The notes: generated from the letters alone by a model not told the origin. 64,000 nt of DNA from Candidatus Endobugula sertula (GCA_001723645.1 MDLC01000002.1:1-64000); one strand, 5' to 3'. Shown: positions 45,601 through 55,828, counted from the first letter of the stretch. Made by a program: numbers and translations.

Positions 45601-45864
45601 TTATTTTACAGAGGTCCAAATCATTTTTATACTAGCTACGTTATAGTGAATTAACTCTTTATCAATGGCACATGTCATTGCTTGAGGAGATAATTGAGAA
45701 TGCCCCCTAAGGCTTGTTAGCGTTATCTCCACCTCTCCCTCTGTGACCCCTAAAAAAATATCACTCTGCATAGCTCGTCGTTTATTTGGAATCAACAAAC
45801 GACCCTCCTCATACGATGCTTTATTAACACTATTTTTATTATACACTACACCCTTTGCTTCCAA
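45601..45864 (-). CDS. Small unknown protein, doubtful
   Basis: An 87-codon frame with TTG as its first start ends TCAIDKELIHYNVASIKMIWTSVK. The stretch SDIFLGVTEGEVEITLTSL reads like a beta-strand protein, but I know no family and no clear ribosome site is present. It lies between the ABC importer operon and the divergent DMT permease gene, whose start it nearly touches. Confidence 0.35.
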   Translation of the reverse strand: MEAKGVVYNKNSVNKASYEEGRLLIPNKRRAMQSDIFLGVTEGEVEITLTSLRGHSQLSPQAMTCAIDKELIHYNVASIKMIWTSVK

Positions 45865-45882
45865 ATAATATAAAGGCCCAAC

Positions 45883-46755
45883 ATGAATTCTCGCTTAGTG
45901 GTTATTTTATTAATGCTAAGTTCTTCGGGTTGGGGCTTAACATGGATCCCCGCTCAGTATATAGCCAATATGGGCTTATCTGGCGCGCATTTGGTTTTTG
46001 TTACATCATTGGCGATTTCCCTAAGCTTATTACCGTGGATAATCAAGCAACGAAAACTCTGGTTGCCGATATGGCCTGTTATTATTGCCATCTTTATTTT
46101 TGGTGGTTTTGCTAACGTTGCCTTTCAGTCAGCCATATCCCAAGGTGATGTTATTCGGGTCATGATTTTGTTTTACATGTTACCGGTATGGAGTGTTTTG
46201 GGCGGTAGCATATTGCTAAAAGAGCGTATCGACAAAAAACGCTTACTCGCCCTGATATTATGTATTCTAGGCGCTTTTAGCATTTTAGAAGTCTGGACAT
46301 TATCCTTAACCTTTAGCTGGGTTGACCTATTATCACTAAGCGCAGGATTTAGCTTGGCACTCAACAATATTGCTTATCGATTTTCCAACCAAACACCCAT
46401 TATCAGTAAAGTTGGTATTACGCTAATTGGCAGCACTATCTTAACCGGCTGTTTTATCCTATTAATGCCGTCTCAAGAAACATTCCCAAATAATGCGATA
46501 CCCCTCGCCATTGTCTATGGTATTTTCTGGTTATTACCGCTGACCTTTGGCACTATGTGGAGTGTGGCCCGCTTGGATGTAGGGCGTTCATCCATGATTA
46601 TTGTGATGGAATTGGTAGTCGCCGCATTATCAGTCATTGTGATTACCCAAGCCTATTTACAACTTCATGAAATCATCGGTAGTATTTTGGCCATTTCTGC
46701 GGCACTGATAGAGGGGATGCGGAAAACTCATTCTATTGAGAATGCACAGATATAG
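45883..46755 (+). CDS. DMT/EamA-family membrane permease
   Basis: The 290-residue protein has ten hydrophobic segments forming two EamA halves. The first opens LLMLSSSGWGLTWIPAQYI and contains RVMILFYMLPVWSVLGGSILLKERI, the usual end-of-half motif. The second half ends in VARLDVGRSSMIIVMELVVAALS. Members export or import amino acids, metabolites or drugs, and the substrate is unknown here. The ATG at 45883 follows AAAGG. Confidence 0.85.
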   Translation: MNSRLVVILLMLSSSGWGLTWIPAQYIANMGLSGAHLVFVTSLAISLSLLPWIIKQRKLWLPIWPVIIAIFIFGGFANVAFQSAISQGDVIRVMILFYMLPVWSVLGGSILLKERIDKKRLLALILCILGAFSILEVWTLSLTFSWVDLLSLSAGFSLALNNIAYRFSNQTPIISKVGITLIGSTILTGCFILLMPSQETFPNNAIPLAIVYGIFWLLPLTFGTMWSVARLDVGRSSMIIVMELVVAALSVIVITQAYLQLHEIIGSILAISAALIEGMRKTHSIENAQI

Positions 46756-46765
46756 CTAAACGACT

Positions 46766-46895
46766 ATCCGTTAACACAATCTAGATATTCAAAAAACAGC
46801 CTATCGATATCGTCGCATCGCTGGCGTTTTCTAATGGCTTTAGCTTGCGCCCATTGATATTCGATGGGGTTAAGGTCAACCATTGACCCAGACAT
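46766..46895 (-). pseudogene. C-terminal fragment of an IS630-family transposase
   Basis: The minus strand reads DLNPIEYQWAQAKAIRKR and continues about 20 residues to a TAG at about 46773. This is the conserved tail of IS630-type transposases with the PDLNPIE catalytic glutamate. Everything upstream of DLNPIE is lost. It is a second, more diverged copy of the family seen at 375-951. The surrounding 46756-47050 gap has no other recognisable content. Confidence 0.75.
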
Positions 46896-47050
46896 TGGGT
46901 GTCTTTATCAACACATCGAGTCACGTCAACAATATTATTTAAAATTTGTCCCAGATAAATAGCAGGATGAAAAAGAATTGATTAATCTAGTATACCTATG
47001 AGTCGAGGAAAAAAATACCACACTTAAAATGATTAGATGGTTTTAGTATA

Positions 47051-47338
47051 CTATCGATATAGCAGTACCAAATAGATAGTAATAAGCACACACGCCAAAA
47101 CACTTATATTAGAAAAAACCAGTGTAATACCACTTCCTGTAACATAATACTGAACAACAGCATAAAAAATACTAATGAGTGCGGATATAGTCCATATTGT
47201 CCATGACCGTAACGATATATCATTACTGGACTTATTGGAAACCAATTTTTTCCACTGAGGAAAATGAGCAACTAAAGATAATACGGGTATAGAACCTTGT
47301 AAAATATTTGCAGAAATAACAACTAATTCAAGTGACAT
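47051..47338 (-). CDS. PQ-loop/SemiSWEET-type small membrane protein
   Basis: This 95-residue protein has three predicted membrane helices (about 5-25, 45-65, 70-92). Between helix 1 and helix 2 lies a PQ-loop motif, AHFPQWKKLVSNKSSNDISL. Three helices with one PQ motif is the SemiSWEET/MtN3-like or single PQ-loop architecture, whose members dimerise into small-solute (often sugar) carriers. The ATG at 47338 has AGGAGG upstream. The assignment to sugar transport is inference. Confidence 0.7.
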   Translation of the reverse strand: MSLELVVISANILQGSIPVLSLVAHFPQWKKLVSNKSSNDISLRSWTIWTISALISIFYAVVQYYVTGSGITLVFSNISVLACVLITIYLVLLYR

Positions 47339-47622
47339 ATATCCTCCTGCTAAGGGTTTGAGTACTAACGGAACAAAAAATAATGCTAGAGCGTAAGCTA
47401 CTGCAATACAAGGTTTACTATAACTCTACTGAAACATATTTTTCTCCATCAAAAACCCATTGCACGACAATCTTATGAATTATTGTGACCATAAATAGTA
47501 AAGACGTCTAGAAAATGCTTTTTCTGAACGTTTTAACCATTTGTGACAGAAGCACTTGATTTTCATTACACTTTCTTAATCTTTTAAACACATAGAGAAA
47601 ACCTTGAGAACCCACTATCGAC

Positions 47623-47790
47623 CATGTGGTACATCCCATTTAACATTACGATGCCATAAATAACGCTTAGCACGATCAACCGCGTCGTTACATTAAACCA
47701 ATCTCACACATGCTCGGCATCCGCGGTACATAATATACTGCAAATCCCTAACGGTATCCCCGCTATCTGATAAAAATGTGATTTGCTTAT
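47623..47790 (-). pseudogene. ISKra4-family transposase fragment
   Basis: On the minus strand three frames in turn read FLSDSGDTVRDLQYIMY, then ADAEHV*DWFNVTTRL, then DRAKRYLWHRNV. These are consecutive conserved stretches of ISKra4-type transposases (SDGGDxVRxLQ..., AEHxLDWFHxTMRLT, ...KWYLWHGNV). Frameshifts, a stop and a deletion between them show that the gene is dead. It was probably part of an element that once occupied the 47339-48005 gap. Confidence 0.6.
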
Positions 47791-47811
47791 TAACTTACAT
47801 ACCTTGGCTTT

Positions 47812-47918
47812 TGCCGTAAAGGAGATTATTGGGATAATGAGTATTTGTCACCTATGGACTATGAGAAGCAAAAAGAATCTGTTCCGTCAGCGAGAAACGT
47901 GTCCTATATCAAATGACT
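47812..47918 (+). pseudogene. IS3-family transposase fragment
   Basis: The plus strand reads CRKGDYWDNEYLSPMDYEKQKESV and ends in a TGA. It joins the YWDN motif near the DDE glutamate of IS3-family OrfB directly to the C-terminal LSPxDYE motif, so the intervening 50-70 residues are deleted. It is non-functional. The remaining bases of the 47339-48005 gap show nothing further. Confidence 0.7.
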
Positions 47919-48005
47919 GATGACGTTGTTACCTCTTAAGTTTGAAAATGTTGCGCGATACTAATGATATGCTTCCAAAAATAGGGGCACTATGGTTTAC
48001 AGAGA

Positions 48006-49079
48006 CTAGGCTGGTTTGTTTTTGTTAAAACACTGATTGGGCAAAATGTCCAATGCCGAATCCATATACCTCAATAAACGTCTTAACTCCATAAACAAAA
48101 CACTATTGGTTCGCTTATTTCCTAGATAATAGAACACTTCATTTTCATAGGGAGGCAGTGCTGAAAAGGGTAACATCTCAAATCCTAGTTTTTTAATCGC
48201 TTTATGAGATGGAATATTATGTTGGTAAACTTTAGCGTAACAACAGTTCATTTCCATTGTACAATATCCGTAATCCAATAATAGATTAACTGCTTTAGGC
48301 CCAAAACCACAAGCCTGAAAATCTTCACCAAGCCAATAGTAGAAAAAACCAATTCCGTCAAAAACTTGCAGACTAACACAGCCAATAATTCCCCACTCTC
48401 TATGAACAACTGCAAATAAAGTGCGGCTCATTTCCTGTTGCATGTCATCAAACCATCCCAACCACTCATCATCACACCTAAAGTCGCATAAATTACATAG
48501 CTCCATAACAGATTGACTATACTGCCAAGAAAAACTTTCTAAATGATATGCTTGCAAGGGCGTTAGATAAATTTCATTATTGCCTCCCCTCCCCTGTTCA
48601 CTAATACGAGGTTTTTGTAATTTTTCCATGACGGCATGTCTACAATGATAAAGTTTTGTATTTTTAGGGTCATAGAGTAACTGGCTTTCCAATACCTGCA
48701 TTGATAAGTTAAATAGGCCCAATTGGAAGTAGGCTTCTCCGAGAAGCAAAGCATCAAAAAATTTTTCCAGCAAACTCTTTTTTTGATGAGTCTTAATCAG
48801 ATTTTTCTGAATAAAAATAATCAAAGGCCAATCACAAAGTAATTTGGCAATTGTCAACATAGAATGAATAATCTTCGAATATAAAGGAGTACCGACTTTT
48901 TTACAATCCAATATTATCGATATTTCCCTCAACCAGACCATATACTGAAAACGTTGGGATTTAGCAATGCTTACTGTGTTGATCAGTGTGATCACTTCCT
49001 GCAATTGTTCCAGTTGCAAGCTTTGACCATCACTGACATTAAAATTTTTATCATGTGTAGACTCCAACACTACTGACAT
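48006..49079 (-). CDS. T6SS-linked protein with C-terminal GNAT acetyltransferase domain
   Basis: This protein of about 357 residues is the last gene of the type VI secretion operon. The N-terminal half (about 15-150) is helical and TPR-like (LLGEAYFQLGLFNLSMQVLE). The C-terminal part (about 195-330) is a GNAT fold: FAVVHREWGIIGCVSLQV forms beta-2/3, WLGEDFQACGFGPKAVNLLLDYGY the acetyl-CoA-binding loop and helix, and NIPSHKAIKKLGFEM the closing motif. Such RimJ/RimL-like domains acetylate amines or protein N-termini. The target here is unknown. It could modify a T6SS part or act with the neighbouring HExxH protein. ATG 49079 is preferred because the longer frame begins inside the previous gene. 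Confidence 0.75.
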   Translation of the reverse strand: MSVVLESTHDKNFNVSDGQSLQLEQLQEVITLINTVSIAKSQRFQYMVWLREISIILDCKKVGTPLYSKIIHSMLTIAKLLCDWPLIIFIQKNLIKTHQKKSLLEKFFDALLLGEAYFQLGLFNLSMQVLESQLLYDPKNTKLYHCRHAVMEKLQKPRISEQGRGGNNEIYLTPLQAYHLESFSWQYSQSVMELCNLCDFRCDDEWLGWFDDMQQEMSRTLFAVVHREWGIIGCVSLQVFDGIGFFYYWLGEDFQACGFGPKAVNLLLDYGYCTMEMNCCYAKVYQHNIPSHKAIKKLGFEMLPFSALPPYENEVFYYLGNKRTNSVLFMELRRLLRYMDSALDILPNQCFNKNKPA

Positions 49080-49099
49080 TACGCTATACCTTTTTCTTT

Positions 49100-49603
49100 T
49101 TAAGGGTCTACTCTTTTCGTCCAATAACTCACCGAATGTTTAGCCGGTTTCTTACCTTTACGAATACGACCAAGTTGTCGTTCAACATTATCCGACAGAT
49201 GTGGAAAAGCAGTTTTTACCTTCCCGGCATACTTATTAATTTTTTTTAGCTTACCCACCATATCTTCATGGGAATACAGGTTGTGTTTCATGGCATGACG
49301 CAACTCTCGGTTGTGCGCATGAAATTCTCGCAACGGTGATAATGATTGCCCTGTCATACCATCTTCATGTTGCTGTACATGCATGCTTTCATGATATAAG
49401 GTAGCCTGCAGGCGCTTATCCGTGACACCCTCAGCCCAGGTACTATTGATAGTAATGGGATTACCTTCACCACCGTATTCAGTAAAAGCATGTCCGGATC
49501 TTTGTGGTGAGCTTCTCACTTCATTACTACCAATACGTGATTTAATACTGGGGATAGAATTAATAATTTTTTGTGCTCGTCTTTGTGTACGTTCATCAGA
49601 CAT
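49100..49603 (-). CDS. Small HExxH zinc-metallopeptidase-like protein in the T6SS operon
   Basis: This 167-residue protein has the zincin signature HESMH at residues 71-75 (ATLYHESMHVQQHE) and a candidate third ligand about 18 residues later in LREFHAHNREL. The rest is basic and helical, with no signal peptide and no known domain that I recognise. It is encoded between tssA and a GNAT gene and has a strong GGAG ribosome site. It may be a cargo effector that cleaves proteins in target cells, or a maturation protease of the apparatus. I see no obvious immunity gene. The function is inference. Confidence 0.65.
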   Translation of the reverse strand: MSDERTQRRAQKIINSIPSIKSRIGSNEVRSSPQRSGHAFTEYGGEGNPITINSTWAEGVTDKRLQATLYHESMHVQQHEDGMTGQSLSPLREFHAHNRELRHAMKHNLYSHEDMVGKLKKINKYAGKVKTAFPHLSDNVERQLGRIRKGKKPAKHSVSYWTKRVDP

Positions 49604-49632
49604 AATGTAGTCTCCTCTTATTAATATTGCTA

Positions 49633-50793
49633 TTATTCAGAACCTTTTTCATTCAAGGCTAAGCCCATGACTTCAAAAATATTCAATTGCCCACCCTTTT
49701 GTAAAAATAATTCCTGGTACAAATCTGGGGCCGTCTTCTCTCCCCAACGACAGGCAGTATGAACCATATAAGGGACCGGACTATGGGGGTCATCACGCAT
49801 AAGAAACTCAGCTGCTTCCAATAAACAGGCAAAGGCATCTGCGCGACTACGAATCACACCGTTACCAATAGGACCATCATCACCGCCATGGCCACCTTGT
49901 CCGCTACCATTATCTTGAGAAGCCTTACTATCATCACTCCCATTAGCATTCTGTGCAGCAAGATAAACACCACGTCGAGAAAGTTCACTTTCAAACATGG
50001 TCCGTATATTATTTAACAACCCCGTTATTTCGCCCAAGCTGGGACTGTTATTACCACATTGCCTATCTAACCATTGAATAAGAGCACTGATTGCGGTAGT
50101 AGCATCTTCTATCTGCTCACAGAGTTGAAATAAAAATTCTTTTGAGGTCGCAGCCAATCGCTGTTTGAACATTTCACTGTTAACACCTTCCCATTCAATC
50201 TGTCCTTGATTTTGCATTTTGAGTTTTTCAAAACGTTGAGCATTTTCCCAGTCATCCCAGCTATATTCATTACCATCGAGTAATGTGGAAGTAAGAGGCA
50301 CCAGCCTTAAACGTAGAGAAAGTTTTTCATTAATCCAATTGATAGGATTAGTACGAAATTCAATATCTCCATCCAGCATCTGAGGATGCATATTGTACCA
50401 ATACGTTTCACAAAGGGCTCTGATTAATACGGCAGCAGGCGCAATGCCAGCAATACCATAACGATTAATATTGGACTCCATCAACCAGACGCCCAGTTGT
50501 AAATCCTTGCTTTTATAACATAGGGCTTCGATAGCAATGTTTTCTACCTGATCCCAATCAGCGGTTTTTAATTCATGGGTCCAAACCCCCTGAGGCAACG
50601 TCGCATCATCTTCTTTACGAGCTTCTTTGATTTGAAAATACACACCATTATGACGTACAGAATCCCCGACCTCACTATCGCCAATGGGTGCCAATATATC
50701 TTCCAGTGGTCGACCAAAATAATGTTGTATGTAATGACTAAGGCCTTCGTGATTGACCATTAATTCAGAGACTTCAATAGATGGCAGGCGCAT
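49633..50793 (-). CDS. tssA: Type VI secretion protein TssA
   Basis: This 386-residue protein has an ImpA_N domain (about 30-170), containing ILAPIGDSEVGDSVR and DWDQVENIAIEALCYKSKDLQLGVWL, which is the family signature. A middle helical region and a C-terminal domain with MRDDPHSPVPYMVHTACRWGEK (about 340-362) follow. TssA caps the distal end of the growing sheath and tube or primes the baseplate. An acidic, glycine/histidine-rich linker (about 295-312, NGSGQGGHGGDDG) precedes the C-terminal part. It follows tssM by 15 bases. Confidence 0.9.
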   Translation of the reverse strand: MRLPSIEVSELMVNHEGLSHYIQHYFGRPLEDILAPIGDSEVGDSVRHNGVYFQIKEARKEDDATLPQGVWTHELKTADWDQVENIAIEALCYKSKDLQLGVWLMESNINRYGIAGIAPAAVLIRALCETYWYNMHPQMLDGDIEFRTNPINWINEKLSLRLRLVPLTSTLLDGNEYSWDDWENAQRFEKLKMQNQGQIEWEGVNSEMFKQRLAATSKEFLFQLCEQIEDATTAISALIQWLDRQCGNNSPSLGEITGLLNNIRTMFESELSRRGVYLAAQNANGSDDSKASQDNGSGQGGHGGDDGPIGNGVIRSRADAFACLLEAAEFLMRDDPHSPVPYMVHTACRWGEKTAPDLYQELFLQKGGQLNIFEVMGLALNEKGSE

Positions 50794-50808
50794 AAAGTTC
50801 GTCCTTTG

Positions 50809-52704
50809 TTAAGTATCACCATCAGGCAAACCCGGTGCAAAAAATGGTAACAATGATGGAACCGCTAAGTGTTTTTCACGACCATTTGCATCCGCAATAA
50901 TTGCACTGACAGCAATATTGATACGACTGATATAAGCTGGAGTTTGTGGCTCCTCTGTTTCAGTAGAAGGTGTTTTAATACCCACTGGCACACTGAATCC
51001 AAGCCAATTTTTTCTTGATGTGCTAATAGACTGTAAACCATACTGTTGTAGCCATTCGAATAGGGACCATTGTCCTTTTGTATCAAAGCGGGCAACAGAA
51101 GAATCGGGCTCAACGTGCTGTGGAGATTGATAACCATTCAGTGGTATAAACTTGGAACCTTTAGCCCAACGCAACGACAGAGAGAGAGCGTCACCGGGTT
51201 GCCATTGCACCCGTCGATTACCATTAGGGAATATAGCGGAATCTGCTCCGCTATTTAGCTGCCACTCGATAATTTGGTCCTGTCCTTGAGAGGATGTTAA
51301 ACGAGCATTAAATTCAACGTCCAAGGTAATATCAATATTGCCAGCTTTACCTAAAACCTGTTGGTAAAAATTAGCAAATTGATCTATTTTTTTCACAAAA
51401 TTTATCCAGTTATCTGAATCAGCCTGAGGATTCTGCGCAAGATAGTTTTCCAGTGAAGATAACAGCGATTTACCATTCTCAGCTTTCCCCCAATTTTTTT
51501 GGTAATCCGTAATAAAGTCGTCCAGCACTTTCGGCTTAATATCAATACGTTGCTTATCATTATATTTAGCGAAAGGGAACTGTCCTTTAATATCATTATT
51601 AAAACGTTCAACCAAGGCAAAATATTGTCGAAGCACCGTATTATTGGCATAATTTTTACACTGCTTACGTACAGTTTGATCGATTTGATAATGTCGTTGA
51701 GAAAATAACCCTCCACTACTGAATACTTGAGGGGTTGCCAGTGTGGCATCGCAACTTTCCCAGGTTTGCTGCGCCAGTTGTTCACCAATGTATTGTTGTA
51801 ATTGAGTGACATTGTTTCCAGGCTGCTGGCGATCATACTGACGTAATTCCAGTAATGTGTCATACCATAATCTGGCATTATTACTGGTTTTAGCAATAGT
51901 ACTGGTATCAATTAGGTAGCTCACCAATGGTTTAGCGTAATTTTGTGCCATAAAACTTAAGCGTTGCCGTTGGTTCTCTAGATAGCTGGCTAAAGCCTTG
52001 GGATCATTATAGGAAAATAACGATCCCGCTAATGTATGACTATGCCAATTATTTCCCAATAATGGGGAATATAGACGATTTTTATTGACCAGATCGGTTA
52101 ATATCTGTAATTGTTCATAAACGTAACCGTTGGTTTGGTTCTTCAGTAATGTGGCATTGCCGCTATCACCCTCTTGTATAAAAAGTGTCTGAAGTTGTCT
52201 TATCATCCCCTCAACACGTTCAAAACTGACAATACTCGAACTCAAATACGACTCTTCATCTTTAGATATTAATAGTTGGTCAGGTTTTTGAGTGTACTCA
52301 CGTATTTGAGATTGGTGAATCAACTGATCAATAACCTGTCGTAAACGAGCACGTAATGCCGTTGCATAAAATGGCTCTGTACGACTACCATGTTGTTGCC
52401 ACCATCTCTGTCGAAATTGTTGAAACCCCAACATAATATCAATAGCTTCATTGAGCGGTGCTGGGTCCCAAGCAATTATTTTCCCACCAGCATTAACCCC
52501 TTTGTCTTTTAACAAGCCTGGTTTGTCTTGCGTGGTCGCATAGGACAGTAAATTTAAAGACTCTAGTGCATTAAACTGCTTTACACAAAAATTTAACTGT
52601 GCAGAAATAATAAACTTATCATTATTATCTTTGGTAAATAACTGCCCAAAAGGCGCAACATGTAAATTTTCTAAATTATGACGAATCACCATATCACAAG
52701 TCAC
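50809..52704 (-). pseudogene. tssM: 3' part of tssM, separated by an apparent frameshift
   Basis: These 631 codons encode the periplasmic C-terminal half of TssM/IcmF. They contain a long helical region and the final beta domain (VEFNARLTSSQGQ, NGNRRVQWQPGDALSLSLRW and GQWSLFEWLQQYG), as in IcmF C-terminal domains. The first possible start is a GTG without a ribosome site. The frame is open further back to about 52790, encoding VAIIAATLNRAGYPKASL, which joins smoothly to the end of the upstream frame if one base is added in an A5 run. It is therefore better read as the continuation of tssM than as its own gene. Confidence 0.75.
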
Positions 52705-52760
52705 TGTATCAAAAATAGAAACAGAAGATTGTAATGATGCTTTAGGATATCCTGCACGAT

Positions 52761-54980
52761 TTAAGGTAGCTGCAATGATTGCAACTTTTTCTCAAAACGG
52801 CCACATTGACTAGTACTGGGAGTTGAGTGTAACCATTCCTGTGAGATATAACGTAACCAATTCTGAAAAACATCTATAGATTCCAACATTTGTGCGGTAG
52901 ATGATAAAGAAATACTTTCGGCATCCGCATCACTTTTTGTTAATGGCGACACAAAAAATGCTTTTCGAATACCATCAAGTGGAGGTATTAACGCTTTATC
53001 CCTCATTTTTCCACGAACAGTATGGCTGAGGGCAATCAGATGATTCGCTTGCTCAGTAGCATCTACCAAATCATTAGGATTCCATTCAATATCATAATGG
53101 GCATCCATAACACCGCCCACTAATATGGGGGTATTAAAGTCAACGGATGATGGAATAGTGCCATCATAAAGATAGTCGGTTAAATGCTTAAGATCTTCGG
53201 CAACCCCTTTACTATCAGGTAGTGGACCCGCTAAGCGAATAAAACGCGTTTGAGCCTTTTGATATTCAGCCAGTTGCTGAATATATTCACTGAGCCGATC
53301 ACTTAATACTGTTAGGTCTGCACGTTCATTAATATCCTGGCGGCTTAATTCATTTAGCTGCTTGGCACGAATTTTCAAACGGCATTCATAAGCAGAAAAT
53401 ATCATAGATGGATATACTATATCCGCTGCTGCGCTACGAATAGCAGGAATTTGCCCTCCCCACCATGAGGCTGGTATTGTTAATGTTTTAGGCTGATCTG
53501 CCAGTTTGGTTAAATTGTTTAATAACCACCAAGTTGCTAATCCTTCACCGCTACAAAACCGTGAAATATTTTTATTCACGAACATACCATCCCAAGCCTT
53601 CTGCGCATTATTGGTGTAAGCATTTAAACGATAAGTATCAATACCCAACCCTATCACTAATAGAAGGACAGCAACCAAAGAAAAATATTGGAAGTGTCTT
53701 AAGGTTTTATTCGATGAAAAGTAACGCTGCTCCATTGGATAAGCCAAGTGAGTCTCAGGCCAGATTTTTTTAGCTAAAAAATCTCCACTTAGCGCTACCT
53801 GACCATTAATTTTGCCACTGAACCAAATTCCTCTCAGTGGTAATGCCTCCTGGAAACTACTCCGAGCAAAAGCATGTTCTATGACTTCAGTTAATGGCGA
53901 CTGTAACCTTTGTAATTCAAAATCAAACAACATAAAGCGATCAATATCTGCAATATCGTCACCGCTCGCTGCAATGTGTAATTGTGCTTTACGTATAGCA
54001 CCAATCACTGATGTAAAAGCATCCTCGACCCAATCAATAGAAAACGCTGTATCAATTCTTGTAGGATTTGACCAACCAAACATATCATCAGAAGGCTCTT
54101 CACTCCAGGATGACCAAAACGCTTCAAAGCCAGATACCACTTCACATTCGGTAAGCATTAAATAGACAGGTAACACAAAACCTGTCGTCTTTTGAATGGC
54201 CCACATCTTTTGATAAAGATCTTGACCATGTTTACGAAATGTCGTGCTATCGCTTTGAGCATTGAGTAAAGTTTTAGCTGAAATAGTTAAAATAACACCA
54301 TCTAATGGACGCTCTGGCCTATAAGCAGTAATAAGATCAACAACGCGGGAAAAATGATCATCATCTTCAACGTCAATGACTAAGCCATGATCAAAAAAAT
54401 ACCAACCGCTTCCCTCAGCAATCAGTTGTTTTTCCCGAGCCATTAATTGTGTTCTTCGACCTTGACGAATACTTTTAATCCAGCAGTCTTTAGCGGATTG
54501 TCCGGTTCCTGATAACAAGTACCAAGAATTTCGATAACGCCAATCTCGACGAGTGCTTAAGTAGCGAACAGCATCAAAAGCCTGTTTAATCCGCGTATTA
54601 TTAAACCAAAATGAGGCTTTGGATGTCCCTATTTCTGGTGATTCGCTTTCTGTCTTTTTAAACCGAGCTCGCATTATTTTAAAAATAGATTGAATGACTG
54701 TTGCCAATAAATGATTACTCCCTTCTACAAACGTAATAAATGCATTTATCAATACTCTTAATAGCCAAAAAATAATTAATAAAGCAATAACGGTGAGCAA
54801 TATCAAACCCAGAAATTGCCATAAAGGATCACTCCATATGGGCCGAGTATTTTCAATCAGAGGTTCTACTCTATCTACAACTTGTACTTGCATCGTTTGC
54901 AGACCATTAACAAGATCCGTAAATTGCTGCTGTAGTTGTTGATTTTCCGTAGATTCGGCCATTGCGCTACGAGCCCTCAT
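52761..54980 (-). pseudogene. tssM: 5' part of tssM (IcmF-like), ends early by frameshift
   Basis: These 739 codons encode the inner-membrane and cytoplasmic half of TssM. A first hydrophobic segment (about 50-75) is followed by a cytoplasmic domain, a further helix at about 405-425 (FSLVAVLLLVIGLGI), and the start of the periplasmic part. The nucleotide-binding loop position reads LLSGTGQSAKDCW, a degenerate Walker A lacking the GKS/T. The frame stops at a TAA at 52761-52763, just after GAG-AAA-AAG. One extra A in the A5 run (T5 at 52786-52790 on +) would join it to the next frame, giving about 1,390 residues. TssM with TssL and TssJ forms the envelope complex of the T6SS. Confidence 0.8.
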
Positions 54981-55063
54981 TGATATCTAATGATGGTTAT
55001 ATTCGATAGGGAAAGCCCATAACATAGACCCACCCCATTATTTATTTTGGTTAGTGTTTTTGT

Positions 55064-55828
55064 CTATGCAGCAATCCATACCCCCGTTAAGCCTTCCCAG
55101 ACTAACCAAGTCACTAGTATATAAACCAATGAAATCTGCGCTATAGTCCTTTTCCACCGAGTCAATGGAGCTAAACGTTGCTCTTGTAGTGAAGCAAATT
55201 GATAATGATAAGGTTGAACGCATACAACACTCTGTTTATCACTAACTCCATGATTAATACGTTTAAAGAGCTGTTGCCGAACGTAATGTAAGCGTTGTGG
55301 ATTATTTCTATAGCGGCCAGAGAATCCTAAACGTAGTGCTAAAAAGTAAACTGCTAATAGGCTACGTTGTTGTTCATCGAGTACTCGTTTACTTAACAAT
55401 TTAGTAATACCCGTATAAAACTGTTCACCCGCATAGCAGCTTTGGAGTATTCTCTCTTCCAATAATACTGAATACCAATAACGTCTACCTGGCCAGTCTA
55501 TTTCAAGAATGAATAATTCATCGGCCAGAACCGCTGCAATATATAAGGTTTCGTCAATCCGCTCATAGTCTTTTTCTGTGAGTACCTTCCTTGAAATACT
55601 ACGCTTTTTTTCAATCCAACGTTGTAAACGAGAGCTAATAACTTCAGCCGCTTCCTCTCCTGTCGGCGGGCGATTAATTTTAAGATGCTGTGCAACTTGA
55701 TCTTCCAAGTCATGTTGCTCTAGTGACTGTTTTACTAATACAATTTGTCGGTAAAAATTATTCAATACTTGAAGAGGATCAGCAGCCTCTGTCGGCTCTG
55801 GATTAATGTTACTGATTATGTTATTCAT
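55064..55828 (-). CDS. tssL: Type VI secretion protein TssL (DotU family)
   Basis: This 254-residue protein has a DotU cytoplasmic domain, with ERIDETLYIAAVLADELFI and ILQSCYAGEQFYTGITKLL and then YFLALRLGFSGRYRNN. A single C-terminal membrane helix (about 228-250, IAQISLVYILVTWLVWEG) follows. It lacks the OmpA-like peptidoglycan-binding extension found in some TssL proteins. It forms the inner-membrane base with TssM and TssJ. It sits between tssK and tssM, as is common. Confidence 0.92.
   Translation of the reverse strand: MNNIISNINPEPTEAADPLQVLNNFYRQIVLVKQSLEQHDLEDQVAQHLKINRPPTGEEAAEVISSRLQRWIEKKRSISRKVLTEKDYERIDETLYIAAVLADELFILEIDWPGRRYWYSVLLEERILQSCYAGEQFYTGITKLLSKRVLDEQQRSLLAVYFLALRLGFSGRYRNNPQRLHYVRQQLFKRINHGVSDKQSVVCVQPYHYQFASLQEQRLAPLTRWKRTIAQISLVYILVTWLVWEGLTGVWIAA

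Noticed and set aside
51402..51911. 169-codon minus-strand frame in tssM
   Set aside because: It is a shifted frame within the TssM C-terminal half and has no recognisable domain.
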